Of a stretch of DNA of 64,000 nt, positions 47,343-59,594 are shown in pieces. The translations under genes and the position numbers were made by a program. Source of the DNA: Trichosphaerium sp. ATCC 40318 (taxonomy: Eukaryota; Discosea; Flabellinia; Trichosidae); NCBI GenBank assembly GCA_038496445.1, contig JALMLS010000253.1, positions 118,298 through 182,297 on the forward strand, in the 5' to 3' direction. Position 1 is the stretch's first letter. Every line of letters begins with the position of its first letter. Under the pieces are notes generated by a model. It saw only the letters and a program-made list of their open reading frames with translations, was not told where the DNA came from and made no database searches.

Positions 47343-47522
47343 AATATCGCCTACAAATAAACTACTTCTTGTACAACCACCAACTTATCCAGTCTAAATA
47401 GTAAACAGCACTCAAGGTCACAGAAAAAAAAAAAACCAAATGTGCAATGTGTTGCAATTAAGGCATGTCGTTTTGCTAAAACCTATTTAAATCAGCGTGT
47501 TAGTGTACCTCTGTTAAAGCTG

Positions 47523-49334
47523 ATGGAAGGAGGGTTAGCACCACCTGTTGTTATCGACTCTGGCTCTGGGTTCTGTTATGCAGGGTTTGCAGGTATGTAA
47601 CGTACGCTGCGCGCTATGTTGACGTTGAATAGGAGAATTGGTGCCGTCTGTTTGGCTGCCAACAGTAATTGGGAGACCTTTGCTTACTGAAGAAGAAGAA
47701 GGTGCTACAGCGGAGTACATTGGTATGACAGTTCATTATTAACCGCTTGTCACTCAAAATAAGCGAAATAGGCTACGATGCGCAATTATCGCGTGGACTC
47801 GCTCACGAAAGGCCTATAGAAGGCGGTAGAATTACTGACTGGGACTCTATGCAAAAAATATGGTTCGCACTATTATTTTTGTAACATTGTGCGTACAAAT
47901 CGCCTAATAGACTACCCAAGGCAACATATATTCGAAAAAGAGTTAAAAGTAAAAAAAGACGATCACAATCCAGTTTTGCTTACAGAACCACCGTTAAACC
48001 CTACTCCACAACGTGAACATACATGCGAAATTATGTTCGAGACATTTGGTGTACGTACAAGAGATATTTCGATTGTTTTCGACTTTTGGCTGACAGTTAT
48101 TTTGCACGTTGTCCTTCACCTTTGTTCTCTAAACACTGTACTAGGTACAACAAATGTACTTGTCAATGGGTCCTGTACTAGGATTATACGCTATGGGGAC
48201 CACTTCTGGATTAGTGTTAGACTCTGGTTATGGTGTATGTACTTGTTTTACTTTGTCGTTAAGGCTTTTGGCTTGTTTTCAACAAACAATTTTTTACGAC
48301 GTTAGTGTCACCACGTGGGGATTAATTTAATGTTTTAGAGTACGTTTGCAGTACCTGTCGTAGACGGACTCGCTATTCAGCATAGTATTTCTCAGTTTAA
48401 GTACGGCATGAGTAAAACAAAACCATTTGTTTAGTTTGAAATCCCTAGTTCTTCTGTTTGCTGTTTTAATTACTAACCTTTAGTTTAGAGTAGCTGGAGA
48501 ACAGTTAACTGAGTGGTTACAACGGTTACTACACACAGAACGTGGTGTGAGCTTTTCTAGTCGAGTTGCAGGTGTTCCTGGAGCAGATGTTTGCAATGAT
48601 ATAAAAGAGAAGCTTACTTATGTTGCTATTGATTTTAAGCAAGAACAAGATATGTATAGGGATGATAAAAGTATAGATAAGCAATATACATTACCGGATG
48701 GTAAAAAAATCACAGTAGGTGTACGTACTGGTACTCTTATTTGAGTGTTGTGATTGCTTTTCTAAGCATAAATTAGGATGAAAGATTTCGTTGTCCTGAA
48801 GCGTTCTTCGCCCCAGAACATCTTGGATTAGAGCATGGAGGTATACACGAACTTGTACATACAGCTATACAAAGATCACAACTTGATGTACGACGTTCGT
48901 TGTATTCGAATATCGTTTCTGTTGGGTACCCTTTTTCGAATGTTTTTTTTTTGGGCTTTTACTTATTGTTTTTTTTTCAAAGAGGGTCTCTTAGGATACC
49001 AGGTTTTACTGATCGGCTAGAGAAAGAAATCATAAAACTTGCTGAAGAAGCAATGGTTAGGCATATTAGAGTAAAAGACACTCTACAAGAAGAACGTCAA
49101 TACTTGAATTGGATGGTACTTCACCTCAACTGGATCTTTTTTGCTATTGTAAAGTTATTAACTTTTTTTTAAAAGGGTGGTTCAATGTTTGGCGGTACGC
49201 CACTTTTCCGTGACGCGTGTGTCACTAAGGTATGCCCTTTCATTATTATAATACATGACTTATTGAGAATACAGGAGAGTTATGATGAAGATGGTCCTTC
49301 TATAATTGCTGATACTCTTCAAGTACATAAGTAA
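47523..49334 (+). CDS. Divergent actin-related protein
   Basis: About ten exons from the ATG at 47523 to the TAA at 49332-49334. MEGGLAPPVVIDSGSGFCYA is the actin phosphate-1 loop. Next come VPSVWLPTVIGRPLLTEEEE, GRITDWDSMQKIW, LLTEPPLNPTPQREHTCEIM, GLVLDSGYGSTFAVPVVDGL (phosphate-2 loop with DSGYG), RCPEAFFAPEHLGLEHGGIH, GSLRIPGFTDRLEKEI, and near the end WMGGSMFGGTPLFRDACVTK and ESYDEDGP. All actin-fold landmarks are there, but the sequence departs from conventional actin: the DDAPRAVFPS segment is replaced and the DNase loop is different. It is therefore an ARP rather than actin; I cannot assign it to a numbered subfamily. Possible homes: chromatin remodeller, dynactin or lineage-specific cytoskeleton. 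Confidence 0.85.
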
Positions 49335-49574
49335 ATTTTTGTACTTCAAAAAAAAAAAGGGTGTCACTGTGTACCAATGTTACCTTTCTATCCAAATAAA
49401 TTGGATTGTAATTATATACAATATATAATTTTACTTTTATTTAAGAGGTAAATGGTCATTTACAATTTGTCTGTCGTGAGACTGTGAAAGCAAAATAAAA
49501 AAAAGAATGTCCGTTAAAAAAATGTTCCTGGTTTGACTTATTTAGACAGTTAATATAATCTAATCTTGCTAAGA

Positions 49575-51999
49575 ATGGCGTCTACAGGTGCAATTTCCTT
49601 ACTGGCGCTTGTTTTAGTTGTTTCAGTACAATTTGTATGTTCTTCAACAGTACCAGAGCAAATTCATATTACACTTACTGGTACGTCTACAAAACTTCGT
49701 TACGTAGCTTTTGTAATACTTTGACAGGTAAAAATTCTGAAATGGTTGTAAGCTGGCTAACACCTAATAAAGTGTCAAATCCAACAGTAATGGTACGAAA
49801 AAACGCTCTTGTTGGCAGTAAAAACCCTTTTGGAAAAAAAACGCCACCAAAAAAATTTGTATCAACTTCTCGAGGTCTTCATCGTCCACAATTACCTCTG
49901 CGTCAATGTCGGAGACTGTTGATTTTGTAAAGTGATTCTGAACATTACTAAGAGTTCTACAGTTGGATATTTAGCTACCTACGCTCGTATGTTTTGACCC
50001 ACGTGGGTCGAAACGCTTTACACTTTTTTTGAGCTTAGTTGGCCATTTTTCTTCTTTTAGTTAGTTAGTTTTCGCACATTTAACTTGGGCGTTTGTTTTC
50101 GTATTAGTTGTATCCACACTCACGCGATCCAAAAGGGCAACACTTGCTCTGCCTTCCTTATGGGCCTATTACCTCAGTTTTTTTCTACTTTTTTGTGTTG
50201 ACCGAATTTAATTTTTTGTTTTAGTATGGAACCTCTCCTACAAATCTATCTCAAAAGGCCTCTGCTTTCAAATCGACATACTATGTCTATCCTCCAGATT
50301 TTTATGAATCAGGAGAAATCTATCGTACGTTGGCGTGTTATTCTGAAAAGTTTCTTGTTTCTGATCCGTTTCTTTTTTTTGTTTAGATGCGATGTGTACT
50401 GGTCTGTCTCTTAATACAGTGTACTACTATAAGGTTGGCGATGCGTCAGGTGGATACAGGTACGTGATATAAGCTTGCAGTTGAAAAAAAGTGGACTAAC
50501 TATGTCGCAGTAAAGTATTCTCGTTTAACACTGAACGTCAACTGCCAGGTACATTTGCCAAGTTTTTTTTTTTTGATTGAATAGTTTGCATCTTGCCGTG
50601 CTATAGAGGTTAACAAGTTGAGTTCTTTTGTTTAGTTGAAATTATCTGTGTTGGTGATATTGGTCACTCAAAGGAATCTGATATTACGATATCACACATG
50701 ACGAATGCTTCCAAGAGTAGACACATTGATTATGTTTTCCATGCAGGCGATTTAAGGTAAACTGATTTAATAGAGTCTTACCCAAGACAAGCCACCTCTA
50801 ATCTATTTATAGCTATGCTAATTTAGACCAACCAATATGGGATACATGGATGAATACTGTACAACCACTTGCTAGTACCGTACCATACATGGCTGCTGTT
50901 GGCAATGTACGACATTAACAAACCAAGTCTAAACTTTTATTTATTTTTTATTGTAGCACGAGTTGTTTTCTCTTTTCCTTGCCTATGACACAAGATTTCA
51001 CAATCCAGGTACGCTCCTATTTTTTTCATATCAACACAAAAACAATGGGCTGTCGAGGACCTCAAAAAACAATTCAAGATAAAAAAAAAGATCTTGGTTT
51101 TTATGCATGTTGGATGGAGTTTTCACACTTATTAGGTACAAACTCTGGATCTCACAGTGATACCTATTGGTCTTTCAACTATGAAAATGTACATGCTATA
51201 GCTTTGAGTAGTGAACAAATATCTTATGGGTACCCACAGCAAATATAGAACCAAATATTTACTTTCTACATAAAATGCCAAAACTTCCTTCTTCTGTTCA
51301 TTTGGATCAAATTATTTATTCTTCTAGACACTGGACGGATCAATACACATGGTTAGAGAAGGACTTACAAAGTATTGATCGTAAAGTAACACCTTGGGTT
51401 ATACTAAGTTGGCATAGTCCTTGGTATACTAGCAACAAAGGTACAAAGAAACTAGAGGTTTGATAAAAAAAACCGAAACTTAAGTTTTCTTGACTCAATT
51501 TGATCATCTTCTTAACGATTATTATCAGTACATACCCATGATGGTGACTCTATGCGTGAAGAACTTGAAGATTTACTTTATAAATATAAAGTCGATTTGG
51601 TTCTTGTTGGTCACGTGCACGCTTACGGTAACGTTCTTTTCAAAATATTTATCTATCCTATTTTGCAGTGTTTTTTCTTTAAAACTCATTTCTGCCCCAG
51701 AGCGTACCACTACTGTCTACAACGGTACAGTCACTGCTGATGCCCCTGCATACATACTAAATGGTAATGGTGGCAACGGTGAGGGCTTATACAATAGCTG
51801 GATAGATCCTCAACCTGCATGGTCTGTAAAACGGTATGCCTTAGCTTTGTTATTTTGCTTTAGTGATTTATTTTCTAGTGATGCCTACTATGGCTACGGA
51901 AGTTTGACAGTGTATAACTCTACGCACATGTATTGGCAAGCATTTAATGTTATCACTGATACTGTTACTGACGATTGGTGGTTTGTAAGACAGCATTAA
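49575..51999 (+). CDS. Purple acid phosphatase (secreted or lysosomal metallophosphoesterase)
   Basis: Eleven or so exons from the ATG at 49575, with a signal peptide (GAISLLALVLVVSVQFVCSS), to the TAA at 51997-51999. A fibronectin-like N-terminal domain gives EMVVSWLTPNKVSNPTVM joined across an outsize 432-nt intron to YGTSPTNLSQKASAF, then LSLNTVYYYKVGD. The dinuclear metal centre is complete: ICVGDIGHS, FHAGDLSYA, AVGNHE, ILSWHSPWY and LVGHVHAYERT. The C-terminal cap reads YILNGNGGNGEG and YGYGSLTVYN. The family hydrolyses phosphate esters at acid pH in lysosomes, vacuoles or outside the cell. Nothing is missing; activity expected. Confidence 0.9.
49793..50224 (+). other. Outsize intron (432 nt) of the phosphatase gene
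   Basis: Both borders are fixed by the protein (PTVM | YGTS). It is four to eight times longer than the typical intron here. It holds a perfect 14-bp palindrome, GACCCACGTGGGTC (49996-50009), a TTAG repeat, and on the minus strand a 28-codon coding-like stretch (STVSDIDAEVIVDDEDLEKL). May carry an embedded element; not identified. Confidence 0.6.
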
Positions 52000-52214
52000 T
52001 AAACATAAACTTTATTATCAGCGTCGGGACTAATAAGTCTTGGGTTAATCTTCAATCAAGATCTTTTTTCTCTGTTGGCTTTTCTTAGCACTTCTTATCT
52101 TAATACACTATTTAAAGCATGTACAATATAATTTTATTGCTCATTAATAAATACAAGCAAGTAGAAGGAAGGACTTAAGTCCAAATAATTGAAGGGTTTC
52201 ACCAAAAAAACAAA

Positions 52215-55200
52215 CTAATGTTTGCTTCGTGCTGATTTTTTAGGCGACTTTGGTGACTTTTTATGTCCTGTAGCTCTCTTGCTCTTTGATGCATCCTTTT
52301 CATTAACAGGTCTTGGTGTTTGAGGTAACTTGACAGGATAACTTCGCTACAGAAGTGAAGATGTCAGCAAGCAATTGAAACATTGAAAAAACTTCAAAGA
52401 CTGACTTGAAGTACCTTTTTTGTTACAGGTTCAGATGGTTTTTTATGGACCTTTGGCTTTTTGACATGTAAAATTGCTGCTAGATACTAGAAAACAATAT
52501 AAGTCAAAAAAGAAGTTCAACAAGACCACAACAACAAGAAACTCGCGAAAAAAAAGGTTGCAATGACTTAAAACGTACATCAACTATATCTTCATGACCA
52601 AGCTTTGCAGCTAGTTCCAAAGGAGATAATCCACCTGCAAATGTCTTTAAAGTCAAATCAGCACCCTCACGTACTAACTCCTAAAAGCAGTATTTAGTAA
52701 ATGTTGATTTCTTTGTGGTTGTAGATGTACCTTTATAATAGAGTTTCTTTTAAAGTAAATAGCAAGATGTAAAGGTGTATAACCCTTTCCTTTTGTTTGT
52801 ACATTAATATCAGCATGGAAGTCTATGAGCTGTTTTATAAAGCTCTTCTGATGAGATCTCGGTGTATGTGTCAAACTGACAACTATATGAAGAGGAGTAT
52901 AACCTAAAAAATACTTAACCAAACTTATAAATTTTTAAGGGAAAAAGCAAGCTCAAGAACAACTAAAATGTACCTTTGATGTATAGATTTCTAGCACTTG
53001 GGTGTGCTCTAAACTTTAGTAGTACTATAGCACACTCAAGACGCGCTTTAGAGCATGCACCATGTAGAGGTTTCCAACCGCCCTAAAAATGTGTTTGTTA
53101 AGTTTTGTACTCGGGTCTTCACTTGAATGAAGGGTGGAGTTACCTTTTTGCCTTTGTTTGGATCTGCACCTTTACGTAGTAAATATTTTACAACATCTAC
53201 TCTTCCTATGTTTGAACATCAGCAAGCAAAAAAGAAAACAAACGAGTCTTGAAGATTCTTTGCTTAATTTGAAGTAAAACCTTCAACCTTTAGCGTTCTA
53301 CTGTACCTTGTGTTGCAGCATAATAAAGGGGTGTAATGCCCTTATTTGACATGGCATTAATACTAGCTTTACACTCTACTAGGACTCTAAAAAACCTCTG
53401 TTAGTATGAAAGGAAAAAGGATACATTTACGTACTTTGCAATGTTTATGTGGCCTTTGCAAGATGCTGCGTGTAATGCTGTCCAACCATTTTCTTCTTTA
53501 GCGTCAACATCGACATAAGAACCAAGGCCATTAAGTAGATGCAATACTTTATCATAAGTGCCAGCGTAAGCCGCCATAAAAAGAGGTGCCTAAGAGGTCC
53601 AGTGTTAGTAAAAACTCATTCATTAGTTTTTTTTTTGTTCCAAACTTTTTTTAGCGTACACCGTGCTCTCCGTTTGCTTCTATTTTGTTGAATGTATCGA
53701 GTCCATCATCACCTTTTCTTGATTTTTTCTTTACACGCACCGTTTTTTGTGCAAGAACCGTATCATTGGTGCTAATTGTGATGGAATGATCACCACTTTC
53801 AAGCGGTATATAAGTAACCTCAAATTTACCATTCTCTAATGATTAATGTCATAAGTAAATATTTTATTAGAGTATCTAATGTACCTCCAGGGACTTCTGC
53901 TATCTTAGATTCAGGAGTAATACTTTGTGGACCTTCAATGACGACCTAAAGACGAACGAATTAGAATTCTTACTTTTTTCCGACGACAAAGAAAGGAAGG
54001 TACTTTGATATCTGGTACACCTGTGAATTCTGCATCGTCTTTTGCTTTTAACTGCATAACAAATTTTGCAATATCACCTTTACTCTTTAATTCGAAGATA
54101 TCAGCGGAAACAACTAGAGATACAAGCCAACATTAGCGAGGTAAAAAAAAGCAAACATAAAAAAAAAGATCTGTTGAAAGTTTTTTACCTTCTGGTTCTC
54201 TATACTCGTCTTGAGAATCCTCAGATGCTTCTGTATCATTAGATACCTTATTTTTCTTGTGCTTTTCAGGTTTAACTACATACAGGGATGAGATAGAGCA
54301 ATTATGCTGAGAACTTACCTTTGACATCTTCTCCTGACTCTACTGCACGTTCCAAGTGCGGAGAAGTCATACGGAACCTTGGAGACTCATCTGAAGTACC
54401 ATCGTACCGACTAGACATTAAAAGTTCAGGAATATTTTCCACATTATCAACTACATCATCGTCATCTTCTTTTTTATCTTCTTCTTTGTTAATAGCTATT
54501 TCTGGGACTTTAACTTCTTTTTTATCGTTCGTTGTAGCATTCTCGTCTATGCTAGCAGTATCACTATCACTGTCGATACTAGATTTATCACTCCAGTCGT
54601 AGTTATCGCCTTCTTTAGCTCGTTTAGCGAGCAGCTTCCTTAAGGACGAATCAATCCTTGGTTTTGCTTCGGATTCATCGTATACCCATTCCTCCTTGAA
54701 CCCTTCTGATATCACAAGCTTTAGAATAGCAATGTCAGTGAGGATAGTCATTGTTGTTTCTTTGACAAAAAACTGTTTTTTTCTCTTTTTCAAGAATTTG
54801 TTGCCTTGAGTTTCGGTACTTTCCAAGGTTGGAAAGCGATCGCAAACGTACCTGAGATAGCCTGTGAATAGTGTGTACTATACGCTTTATGTTTTTCTCG
54901 TTAACGCAATCGTTAACGTCGAAGAGATCTACGCAAGCGTCAGTACGCGTAAAGCGTTTAAAAAACTGGCGTGTTTGGAGTTTGTGTTGTTACCTGGCTC
55001 TTTGAAACCGATTAGTTTGCAAGACTCTATGAAGAGTACTACGTTTTCTCGCAATAGCATCGTCTTACTAGACGCTGGACGTATTTTTTTAATAGCATGT
55101 TTGTTTGGGGAAATTGAGCGAACTAGCTTGCACAGTATAATGCCGTCCTTGAGAACAGACGATAGCGAGACATTTTGCTAAATTGACGGATTAGTACATA

Positions 55201-55388
55201 ACATCACCAACGTCAAAAAAGAATTACAGCAATGCGTTCGCTTACGCTGTTGACTAGCGAAAACGAGCCCAGTTCTTATTAAGAAAGCGTACCTCAAATT
55301 CTGTTTGTAGAACTCTCTGTAACCAGTCTAGAGCTTGTTTACAGCGTAAGTCTGTATTTTGTTGTTTATTACTCGAGTGTTTACTCAT
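52215..55388 (-). CDS. Calponin-homology / filamin-repeat / ankyrin-repeat protein
   Basis: Read leftwards from the ATG at 55388. The first exons encode a calponin-homology domain: KQALDWLQRVLQTEF, VLKDGIILCKLVRSISPNKH, NVVLFIESCKLIGFKEPG and CVDLFDVNDCVNEKNIKR, all in phase across introns. A long acidic Ser/Asp/Glu region follows (54750-54150), then a filamin-type Ig repeat (54120-53760; KFEVTYIPLESGDHSITIST), then about six ankyrin repeats (53720-52600; NGWTALHAASCKGHINIAKV, GITPLYYAATQGRVDVVKYL, GYTPLHLAIYFKRNSIIKEL). The tail is basic (KSPKSPKKSARSKH) with a TAG at 52215. CH and filamin repeats bind actin; ankyrin repeats bind proteins. Likely a cytoskeletal scaffold. The join between the CH exons and the acidic region (about 54750-54850) is inferred. 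Confidence 0.75.
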
Positions 55389-55694
55389 AATGCTATACTT
55401 ACGTTAGCTACACGTTAGCTACAGCCGCGTTATACAACGCTGCGGTAAACTAGTGCGAGTAATTCGCATACCTGTAATGCAATGACCCTCTGTGCAATGT
55501 TGGCACTCGGCCGTAGCGTAAGGTTGTGATAGAAGAGTATTTGGCTAGTAAAAAGACAATTTCGGAATTTCAAAATACTTTCAAAAACGGCAAGACCTTT
55601 TAAGTACGTCCTTTCTTAGCAGTAATTTATAAATGTCTTTGTACAAATGGGTTTTTATTGTCAATGTTAAGCGGTGGGGAGAATTACAAGACAA
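55389..55694. other. Spacer between two minus-strand genes
   Basis: About 300 nt. Holds an 11-bp direct tandem repeat (ACGTTAGCTAC twice, about 55402-55423) and the promoter of the CH-filamin-ankyrin gene. No ORF of interest. Confidence 0.4.
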
Positions 55695-57653
55695 TCACAG
55701 TATTAAAAATAGTTCGGATTCGCAGGACTCGTAACCTTCCTCATCTACTTCATTCCTTTCATCTTCTGTTTTGTCTTCTATTGGCTTCTTTATTGTAACA
55801 ACTTCTGCTGTTGTAACAGAAGTAGGTTCATCATTATCCTCACTGGCTTTAGGTGATTTGAAAGATATAAAATGCTCTGATGACTCCTCGGAGCCTTCTT
55901 CATCTGTATCATTGTCTGAGGGTTTAGGATCATTACTCTACAGCTTTAGTTAGTGATAACTGACTAACTGATTGCATACCTCAACTGCAACTTCATAGGG
56001 ACTAGCTGAAGTTAAATCTTCAGCTTGTTTTTCAATGTTTTCTTCTTCGTCATTTCGTGATTTGACATTAAATGTCATAAACAATTCAGAATCATGGCTA
56101 TCTTCAATTAAAGTAATTTCTTCACTTGACTCTTCTTTAGAAGTTTTTTCTTTTGATTGACGCTTTGTTTCTTCTCCAGGACCTTCTTGTTCATCAGCTC
56201 GTGTCAAAATATCATCAATAGCGATTTTATTGACTAAATCTTCTTCGCTTGTAACTCTAGGTTTCTTTACTTCTTTGTCACCTGCGCCCGTGACTACTAA
56301 TTTAACTCCATGAGACTTTTTCTTCTTTAGTCTCTTGGTTTTCTTCTTTTTACTCTAGAAACAAGAATCAAAAACAGAGCAGTTGAACGTCCATTTGAAG
56401 AAAACAGAATTTTTTTCACATACACTATCTTTTTGTGAACTAGTCACAGACTCTTCCTCGGCCTTCTTTGCGGCTTCAATAAATTCTCTAGTTTTTATCC
56501 TACCGCCACCTGTCCTATCTGTAATAGAACGTGTCTTTTTACCAACAACACGTTTCTTTTTTCCTGAAAACAAAACTGTAAACTTGCAAAAAAAAGTAAT
56601 AGAAACCACTAACGCATTCGAACTGTAACTGCTGATGCAACTGGTTTAGAATTAGTCTTCTCTCCTATTTCCAATGACAATCGACGAACTTTTTTAACGC
56701 CTTCAGTATCTGTACTGCCATCAACAGACATTTTAATAGGCGATGAGTGTCCAAAATGTATTGAGCGTCTTTGTCCTAAAAAAAAAAAGTCATTCTTTAG
56801 CTGAAACCCTCCATTCTCTAAACAACGCTAACAACAATACTTACTTTTTTTTTGTGCTGCTGTCAATTTAATGCCAAGATCAGGGGCAGATTTAACAGGC
56901 TTTCTGATTACATCTTCAATGAATACAGTGCGTTCCTGTGTAACACTGTTAGTGACTGTACGATACTTTATTAAGTTTATGAGATGGTACCTCTGCTGCT
57001 GATTGGTTGTCTTCGCTGGTGAGATCCTCTGTATCAACTGTACTAAAAGCAGTATTAGAAAGACTGTACATAGTTAAAGGCGTACCGAAGAAACACTGAT
57101 TTTTCCGGCTTTTCCGCTTCTGCGACAGTGTAAAAGCAACGCTTTAGCTGCGTTTCCCACTTGTCACGCTCTAATGTTGTTGATGCAGCGAATACATACG
57201 ATTTTGTGCCATCACGTTGTCTATTACAGTAATTGGTACAATATAGTGGGTAAAAATGTGCGTAGTAAGCCAGCGAAGTGGCTTATTTTTAGTTAAATTG
57301 ATAGTGCAACTTACCCATTAATTTTAAAGCCATGAGTCCCTTTTTTGCCTTTCCAGTGTTCAAATAAATCGTATACGTGCAGTCTAACCAGAGATGATGG
57401 CTCTTCGACCTAAACCAATCAATAAATTACCAATCAAGCGTCTATCTGCGCCTGAAAGGCATTGATAGCGTCGGTGCAGGTTTAGTTTGAAATTTCTATT
57501 ACTTACAGTATTATTTCGGTAAATGTACAAAGCGCCACCGTGAAGGATGCAATAGCGTCTTTTCCATGATCTACCAGCTTTACAGAATAAAAACCCAGTG
57601 TGCTGCGGATCCACTTCAAGATTGGACCGGAGGATGTTAAAGTTCCAAGACAT
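55695..57653 (-). CDS. PH-domain protein with long charged C-terminal tail
   Basis: Read leftwards from the ATG at 57653 (MSWNFNILRSNLEVDPQ) to the TGA at 55695-55697. The PH domain is complete: HTGFLFCKAGRSWKRRYCIL, GGALYIYRNNT, THGFKINGQRDGTKSYVFAA and TLERDKWETQLKRCFYTVAE with the invariant Trp. It should bind phosphoinositides or proteins at membranes. The rest is disordered and highly charged: KSAPDLGIKLTAAQKK, a Lys/Arg-rich block (KKKKTKRLKKKKSHG) that may be a nuclear signal, and a Glu/Asp/Ser-rich tail ending CESELFLIL. No catalytic domain seen, so probably an adaptor. This gene is one of the few ending in TGA. Confidence 0.75.
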
Positions 57654-57851
57654 TGTACCCTTTTGTTTATTGTAGTAATTCTACTCAAATCAAGACTGTA
57701 GGACTTTATTTTTTTGCCACAAAATAACGCCCAAAACAAGAAAGTCTTCTTTTGTTTGTTTTATTGTTTTTACTTTATTTTTATACATTTGAAACGAGTC
57801 TAAGCAAAATCCAACTACGCTTCACTAATCTACACAATGTTGTATTTGAGT

Positions 57852-59538
57852 TTACGCCTGAAATGCCCGCAACTCCACGCAATTCATATGAATGGTGTTG
57901 CGTCCATCATCCGAGCCTTCAAGAAGACGTTGACTCCTAGTGAGAGGTGCATCCAACATGAAGTGCTTTTTGCTAGAAACTGTAAAGACGAGATTCGGTA
58001 TTCTGAAAAAGAAAAAAATAACAGTAAAAACTGACAAACCTTTGGTTCTCGATTGAGGCGATAATGGACTCCTTATCTCCTGGTTTCCACCAGTATGGTA
58101 TTACAACTATTGATATACCTTGTGCATTGTTAGAATAAGAAAATACGTCAGTCTTTGTTAATCACCTAGAGAGCTGCATAATTGAACTTTTTCGGCATCT
58201 CTCTTTTCTTGTATTGAAACTGGATCAAATCGTTGTATTACATCTTTGTAATGTTGTTCACCGTGATACTCCAAACCGATACTGAGATGTGGTATAAATA
58301 CATCAATAGTAATCCACTCCTCAAGGGTATCACGTTTGACACCTGGTCGATATTCTTCAAAAATATCATGTGTTGGGTATATCTCACAAACACAATTGAA
58401 TAGCGACCTAAAAGATTATTACATCAGCGACACAATAGTAAAATAGAGTGAGTACCTTTGTATGGCTTTTTTATCAGTCATGAAAAACGAGCTAACGTTC
58501 CAAGAACTTTCAGGGTAAAACGACATTAAAGTTTGAGGCCAAGATGATAGCAGACCTCCACCTCCTAAAGCTTGGATTTGAGGCCTAGAAATGCGATACC
58601 AATCTGAGTATTTTTTGATATTTAGTTTGCGTTCTACTTGATCTACAAAGCATGATACATTATCCCTCTTTGACCAATAATATGGTGGTTTTCTGTCTAT
58701 TGCTTGTTGCCTTTTTTATTAGCGTTAACAACGTTTCTTACTGTTGTTGTATTTCTAGTTACCTGAACTTATCCTTGTTCCACCTATAGTATGGAAACAC
58801 ATTCTTAAATAGTATATGTGGTTGACGAAATCTAATAAAGTTAACACAAAGCAAAATCAATCAGCCAAACAAAAAAAATCGGCTTTTTCTAGAAAAAGTA
58901 AGTACTTTTTGAGAATGAAGGTGACACCTTCATTTGCCAGTGCTGTATTACCAATATCGTAGAACTGATCCAATGTCTTAATACCCTTACGTTCAGCAAT
59001 CCTCTCAAAGTGAGTGCGATAATACGAGTTGGCTCTAAATACTCGTATAAGGTTACAGTTGTTTTTCTTGGTTCTTGGAACGTACTTGTCTTTGATTGGG
59101 TCGATTAGCTTTGAGAATCTATGCCATTCTTTTTGTTTAAATTTCTTCTTTTCCCAGTGGGTTTCTGGATATATCTTCTTTAATGCGCTTTGTACACTGT
59201 TGTTGTACCTTTCAGCTGGTGAGTTTTTGACGTATTTTTTTGTCTGATTGTATTTGACACGTACTGCAAAAGTGCGCTGGACCCATTTTTGGACAGAACA
59301 TCTCTAGATGTAACATTGTACCAATCTTGAGCATTTTTAATATTTAATTGGGGACCAACAAGCTTGTCAAATAAACGACGCTGGTTTTCAATAGATTTCC
59401 AGTATCTAGGAGCTTTCTTGGGTGTTTTTTGTCTTTGTTCTGAATTAAAAGTCGTTAAACAGCTATTGACACTACATTGTATTATATACCTCCAGGTGGC
59501 CTCGATTTAATAATTCTCGCGTATCTACTGAGGCTCAT
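57852..59538 (-). CDS. PD-(D/E)XK-like nuclease-fold protein with W-motif helical repeats, possibly organellar
   Basis: From the ATG at 59538 (MSLSRYARIIKSRPPG, an Arg-rich start like a mitochondrial presequence) to the TAA at 57852. Three related helical units of about 70 residues follow, each with an N/G-I-K-x-x-x-D-W/F-Y core: LNIKNAQDWYNVTSRDV, KGIKTLDQFYDIGNTAL and LNIKKYSDWYRISRPQI, each ending in a YPE..W segment (IYPETHWEKKKF, FYPESSWNVSSF). The C-terminal part (58400-58030) reads TIDVFIPHLSIGLEYHGEQH followed by KRDAEKVQLCSSL and GISIVVIPYWWKPGD, fitting an endonuclease-like fold with D...E-Y-x-G-x-x-H. I recall similar proteins in protists but cannot name the family. A nucleic-acid-processing role in mitochondria is inference. 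It starts 56 nt from the divergent RlaP-like gene. Confidence 0.6.
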
Positions 59539-59594
59539 CAGTATAATCTATACTCAACACGCGTGTGCATCGCGTATTGGATGGCCAGAAGCAT
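59539..59594. promoter_or_regulatory. Very short divergent promoter (56 nt between start codons)
   Basis: The start codons of the nuclease-fold gene (minus) and the RlaP-like gene (plus) are separated by only 56 nt. Unless a further upstream exon exists, one bidirectional promoter must serve both genes. Confidence 0.45.

Noticed and set aside
54864-55181. Plus-strand ORF of 105 codons
   Set aside because: It is antisense to exons that encode a clear calponin-homology domain on the minus strand.
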